Shown: piece by piece, positions 4,399 through 6,402 of the stretch
How positions within the stretch are numbered: position 1 is the stretch's first letter
Layout of the letters: every line of letters begins with the position of its first letter
Origin: Arthrobacter sp.
GTDB taxonomy: Bacteria > Actinomycetota > Actinomycetes > Actinomycetales > Micrococcaceae
Assembly (NCBI GenBank): GCA_025464925.1
Contig: JAODMS010000126.1
Location: forward strand, 1-6,402
Reading direction: 5' to 3'
Length of the DNA stretch: 6,402 bases
Made by a program: the position numbers and the translations under genes
The notes under the pieces: model-generated
Told to the model about the DNA's origin: nothing
The model's input: the letters and a program-made list of their open reading frames with translations, nothing else
Database searches by the model: none

Positions 4399-5475
4399 GA
4401 GGTCGAGGTTTACGGGTCCGGCGGCTGCCGAAACGCACGTCTGGATTAGTTGGCCGGGCTCGCCATGGACTTCGCCTGTGCGCAGGTCGCGGATCTGGCC
4501 TGCCCGGAGCGGGATGAGGCAGCTGTGGCAGATTCCCATGCGGCAGCCGCTGGGCATCAAGACCCCGGCATCCTCGCCGACGTCGAGCAGGGGCGTATCA
4601 CCGTCTGCTTCGACTTCCCGGTCGGACGCCTCGAAGGTGACCAGTCCGCCGTCGTGCCCCTCGCCGCCGGCCAGGCTGGTGCTGAAGCGTTCGATTTTCA
4701 ATGTCGCAGCCGGGACGGCCGCGTCGGGGGCCGATTCAACTTCGGCTTCCCAGAGCGCTTCGGCGTCGTCGAGAAAACCTTCCGGGCCGCAGGCGTAAGC
4801 GGCACGCTCCCGCCAATCCGGGCAGAGCCGTTCCAGCTCGTCCGCGGAACTGAAGTCCAGCCGCCCGCGCTCCCCGGTGAACCAGTGCGTGACGCGGAAG
4901 TTCGGGAACTGGTCGGCGAGCTCGGCGAGTTCCTCGCGGAAGATGGCGTCCGCCGCGGTGCGGGCCGTGTGAATGAGCACGACGTCGGAGTCAGGGCGGT
5001 GCGGCACGAGCGTGCGGATCATCGACATGACCGGGGTGATACCGCTGCCCGCGGTGAGCATAAGGAGCGGCCGGGGACGTTCCGGGAGGACAAAGTCACC
5101 CTGCGGCGGGGCCAGGAAGAGCACGTCGCCGGGCTTGGTCGAACGCACCAGGGTCCCGGAGACGGCACCCATGTCCGTGACGGTGATGGCCGGGTCCTTG
5201 CCTGCCGGAGCGCTGAGCGAATAGGACCGCCAATGGCGGACACCATCGAGCTCGACGCCGATGCGGGCCCACTGGCCGGCAAGGTGCGCCTGCCAGCCGT
5301 GGCCGGGGCGGAAAAAGATAGTGGCAGAATCGGCCGTTTCCGGGACCACCCGGGTGACCACGCCGCGCAGTTGGCGGGCGGAGTACACAGGGTTGAACAG
5401 CGCCAGAATGTCTTCCGGAGCCAGCGGGGTGGTCAGTAGGGATGCGGCGCGTGCCAGCTTACGGAGCCGAATCAT
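4396..5475 (-). CDS. ferredoxin reductase with C-terminal 2Fe-2S domain, electron donor to the desaturase
   Basis: A 359-residue flavin oxidoreductase that should take electrons from NAD(P)H via FAD to its own 2Fe-2S cluster and on to the desaturase. Order of parts: an N-terminal extension (1-35); the FAD-binding barrel with Arg83-Ser-Tyr-Ser-Leu (83-87); the nucleotide-binding domain with Gly-Ser-Gly-Ile-Thr-Pro (143-148) and Cys-Gly-Pro-Glu-Gly-Phe (229-234); and a plant-type ferredoxin domain from about 258 with cluster ligands Cys311, Cys316, Cys319 and Cys347. This is the fused architecture of Rv3230c, the known partner of mycobacterial DesA3. It is the first gene of the operon and lies divergent to the regulator. 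The ATG at 5475 has only a weak AGG site 8 nt away, and a TAGGCT element 6 nt upstream permits a leaderless transcript. Whether NADPH or NADH is preferred is not visible. Confidence 0.92.
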   Translation of the reverse strand: MIRLRKLARAASLLTTPLAPEDILALFNPVYSARQLRGVVTRVVPETADSATIFFRPGHGWQAHLAGQWARIGVELDGVRHWRSYSLSAPAGKDPAITVTDMGAVSGTLVRSTKPGDVLFLAPPQGDFVLPERPRPLLMLTAGSGITPVMSMIRTLVPHRPDSDVVLIHTARTAADAIFREELAELADQFPNFRVTHWFTGERGRLDFSSADELERLCPDWRERAAYACGPEGFLDDAEALWEAEVESAPDAAVPAATLKIERFSTSLAGGEGHDGGLVTFEASDREVEADGDTPLLDVGEDAGVLMPSGCRMGICHSCLIPLRAGQIRDLRTGEVHGEPGQLIQTCVSAAAGPVNLDL

Positions 5476-5548
5476 GCTACAAGCCTATGTCAGTTGGGGT
5501 CATAATTCTTCATTCAGGGCATACGATCGGAGCTCAGGAACTATCTCT
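5476..5548. promoter_or_regulatory. shared divergent promoter region of reductase and regulator
   Basis: Only 73 nt separate the reductase ATG from the better regulator start. On the minus strand TAGGCT (5482-5487) fits TAnnnT 6 nt before the reductase ATG; TGAAGA about 19 nt upstream is a poor -35. On the plus strand TACGAT (5522-5527) fits TAnnnT before the regulator, without a convincing -35. An imperfect dyad, TATG (5486-5489) with CATA (5501-5504), overlaps the reductase -10 and is a candidate operator. CGATCG (5524-5529) is a short palindrome at the other promoter. Confidence 0.4.
5536..5539 (+). promoter_or_regulatory. ribosome binding site favouring the upstream regulator start
   Basis: AGGA lies 9 nt before the ATG at 5549. 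The in-frame ATG at 5573 has only GGA at 6 nt. The spacing therefore favours 5549 as the true start, adding eight residues. Confidence 0.55.
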
Positions 5549-6402
5549 ATGGAACAACTTTTTGGATATACCATGACTGCTTCCCCTCCTTTCCAGTCCG
5601 CTGCCCCGACCTACGACCCTCCATGGCTTGCTTTGCCGGGGGAGGTCAGCGATATGCTGCGGCCCAGGATGCCGGGCATTGTCGAGGCGATCATCGAGGC
5701 CGTGCCCCAGCTGGTGCCGGCTTACGCCAGGCCCATTGAAGGACGGTTTGGCCGGGGCCTGCGGCGGGGCGTGGCCGCGGCGCTGGACCGCTTCCTGCAG
5801 TTGCCCGGCACCCGGCTGCCTGCGCTCTCCGAGGAGAGCCGGCAACTGGTGGCCGGGCTGGGGAGCGGCGAATTCCGGCAGGGTCGGAGCATGGATGCGC
5901 TGCTGAGCGCCTACCGCTCGGGGGCCCGCGTAACCTTCCGCGAGATGTCCCGGGTGTCCGTGGAACATCATCTGGGCCAGAGCGTGGTGGTGAATCTGGG
6001 TGAATCGATTCTGGCCTACATCGACGAGCTGTCGGCCGTCAGTGCCGAGGCCTATGCCTTCGAGCAGTCCGAGCGTGCCGGCGCCGTGGACCGGCGCCGC
6101 ACCGAGCTGCTGGATCTGCTCCTGCTGGGCCGGGCCGATGAGGCGGCCCTACGCCAGAAGGCGGCCATGGCCGACTGGTCACTGCCGCCAAGGATGGTGG
6201 TGGTGACCCTGCCGCTGAACCGGGCGGCCGGGCTGCGTTTGCGGCTGGGTCCGGGAACCTTGGTGATCGAACGCGAAACCGACGCCGTGGCCCTGGTTCC
6301 GGCGCGAAAGTCACAGGCCGCGCGCGCCGAGCTGGAAAAGGCGCTTCGGGGGCGCGGGGCTTCCGTCGGGCCCGCCGGCGGCTGGGAGAAGGTCCCGGAC
6401 TC
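5549..6402 (+). CDS. PucR/CdaR-type transcriptional regulator with RsbRD-like N-terminus (partial, 3' end missing)
   Basis: An open frame of 284 codons runs off the right edge. Residues about 30-170 are helical and fit the RsbRD-type N-terminal domain of actinobacterial PucR-family regulators: a Leu-Arg-Pro-Arg start, then Arg-Pro-Ile-Glu-Gly-Arg-Phe-Gly-Arg (about 61-69), and Glu-Phe-Arg-Gln-Gly-Arg-Ser (108-114) leading into Ala-Tyr-Arg-Ser-Gly-Ala-Arg (121-127). From about 185 comes a helix plus the start of the divergent GGDEF-like region these proteins carry. The PucR-type HTH expected at the C-terminus lies beyond the window, so DNA binding is inferred. The start is ATG 5549 (AGGA upstream); ATG 5573, in frame, is the alternative. 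Divergent placement next to the reductase-desaturase operon makes it a candidate regulator of that operon, perhaps sensing an acyl or redox signal; no ligand can be read from the sequence. Confidence 0.82.
   Translation, partial: MEQLFGYTMTASPPFQSAAPTYDPPWLALPGEVSDMLRPRMPGIVEAIIEAVPQLVPAYARPIEGRFGRGLRRGVAAALDRFLQLPGTRLPALSEESRQLVAGLGSGEFRQGRSMDALLSAYRSGARVTFREMSRVSVEHHLGQSVVVNLGESILAYIDELSAVSAEAYAFEQSERAGAVDRRRTELLDLLLLGRADEAALRQKAAMADWSLPPRMVVVTLPLNRAAGLRLRLGPGTLVIERETDAVALVPARKSQAARAELEKALRGRGASVGPAGGWEKVPD

Overview
The window reads as chromosomal DNA of a high-G+C Gram-positive bacterium (Actinobacteria), most likely an Arthrobacter-type member of the Micrococcaceae. The grounds are strong G/C bias at third codon positions in the main genes, GTG starts, a fatty-acyl desaturase paired with a flavin/2Fe-2S reductase in the style of mycobacterial DesA3/Rv3230c, and a PucR-type regulator with the actinobacterial RsbRD-like N-terminus. 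The genus is inference; no rRNA or other taxonomic marker is present.

Layout, left to right: (1) the last 58 codons of an unrecognised, possibly exported protein (+), ending at 178; (2) a CPA1-type cation/proton antiporter (+, 427-1731); (3) an RBBP9/YdeN-type alpha/beta hydrolase (-, 1832-2431), convergent with the antiporter; (4) a 360-bp divergent intergenic region (2432-2791) rich in inverted repeats, with a near-consensus promoter and a potentially structured leader of about 160 nt in front of (5) an 82-residue two-helix membrane protein (+, 2792-3040); (6) a hairpin-rich convergent terminator zone (3041-3164); (7) a two-gene minus-strand operon, reductase (5475-4396) then desaturase (4382-3165); (8) a divergent PucR-type regulator (+, from 5549), cut off by the window end before its expected C-terminal HTH.

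The best-supported functional unit is the right half. The reductase should pass electrons from NAD(P)H through FAD and a 2Fe-2S centre to the di-iron desaturase, which introduces a double bond into a fatty-acyl chain, so the operon probably adjusts membrane lipid unsaturation. The divergent regulator, about 73 bp from the reductase start, is a natural candidate for controlling it. The left half (antiporter, small hydrolase, tiny membrane protein) suggests ion and envelope homeostasis but shows no shared operon. The hydrolase has less biased codon use than its neighbours and may be an accessory acquisition.

I see no tRNA, rRNA, CRISPR array, transposase or prophage gene. The least explained material is non-coding: the promoter, operator-like dyad and leader at 2580-2791, and the cluster of dyads at 2439-2528.
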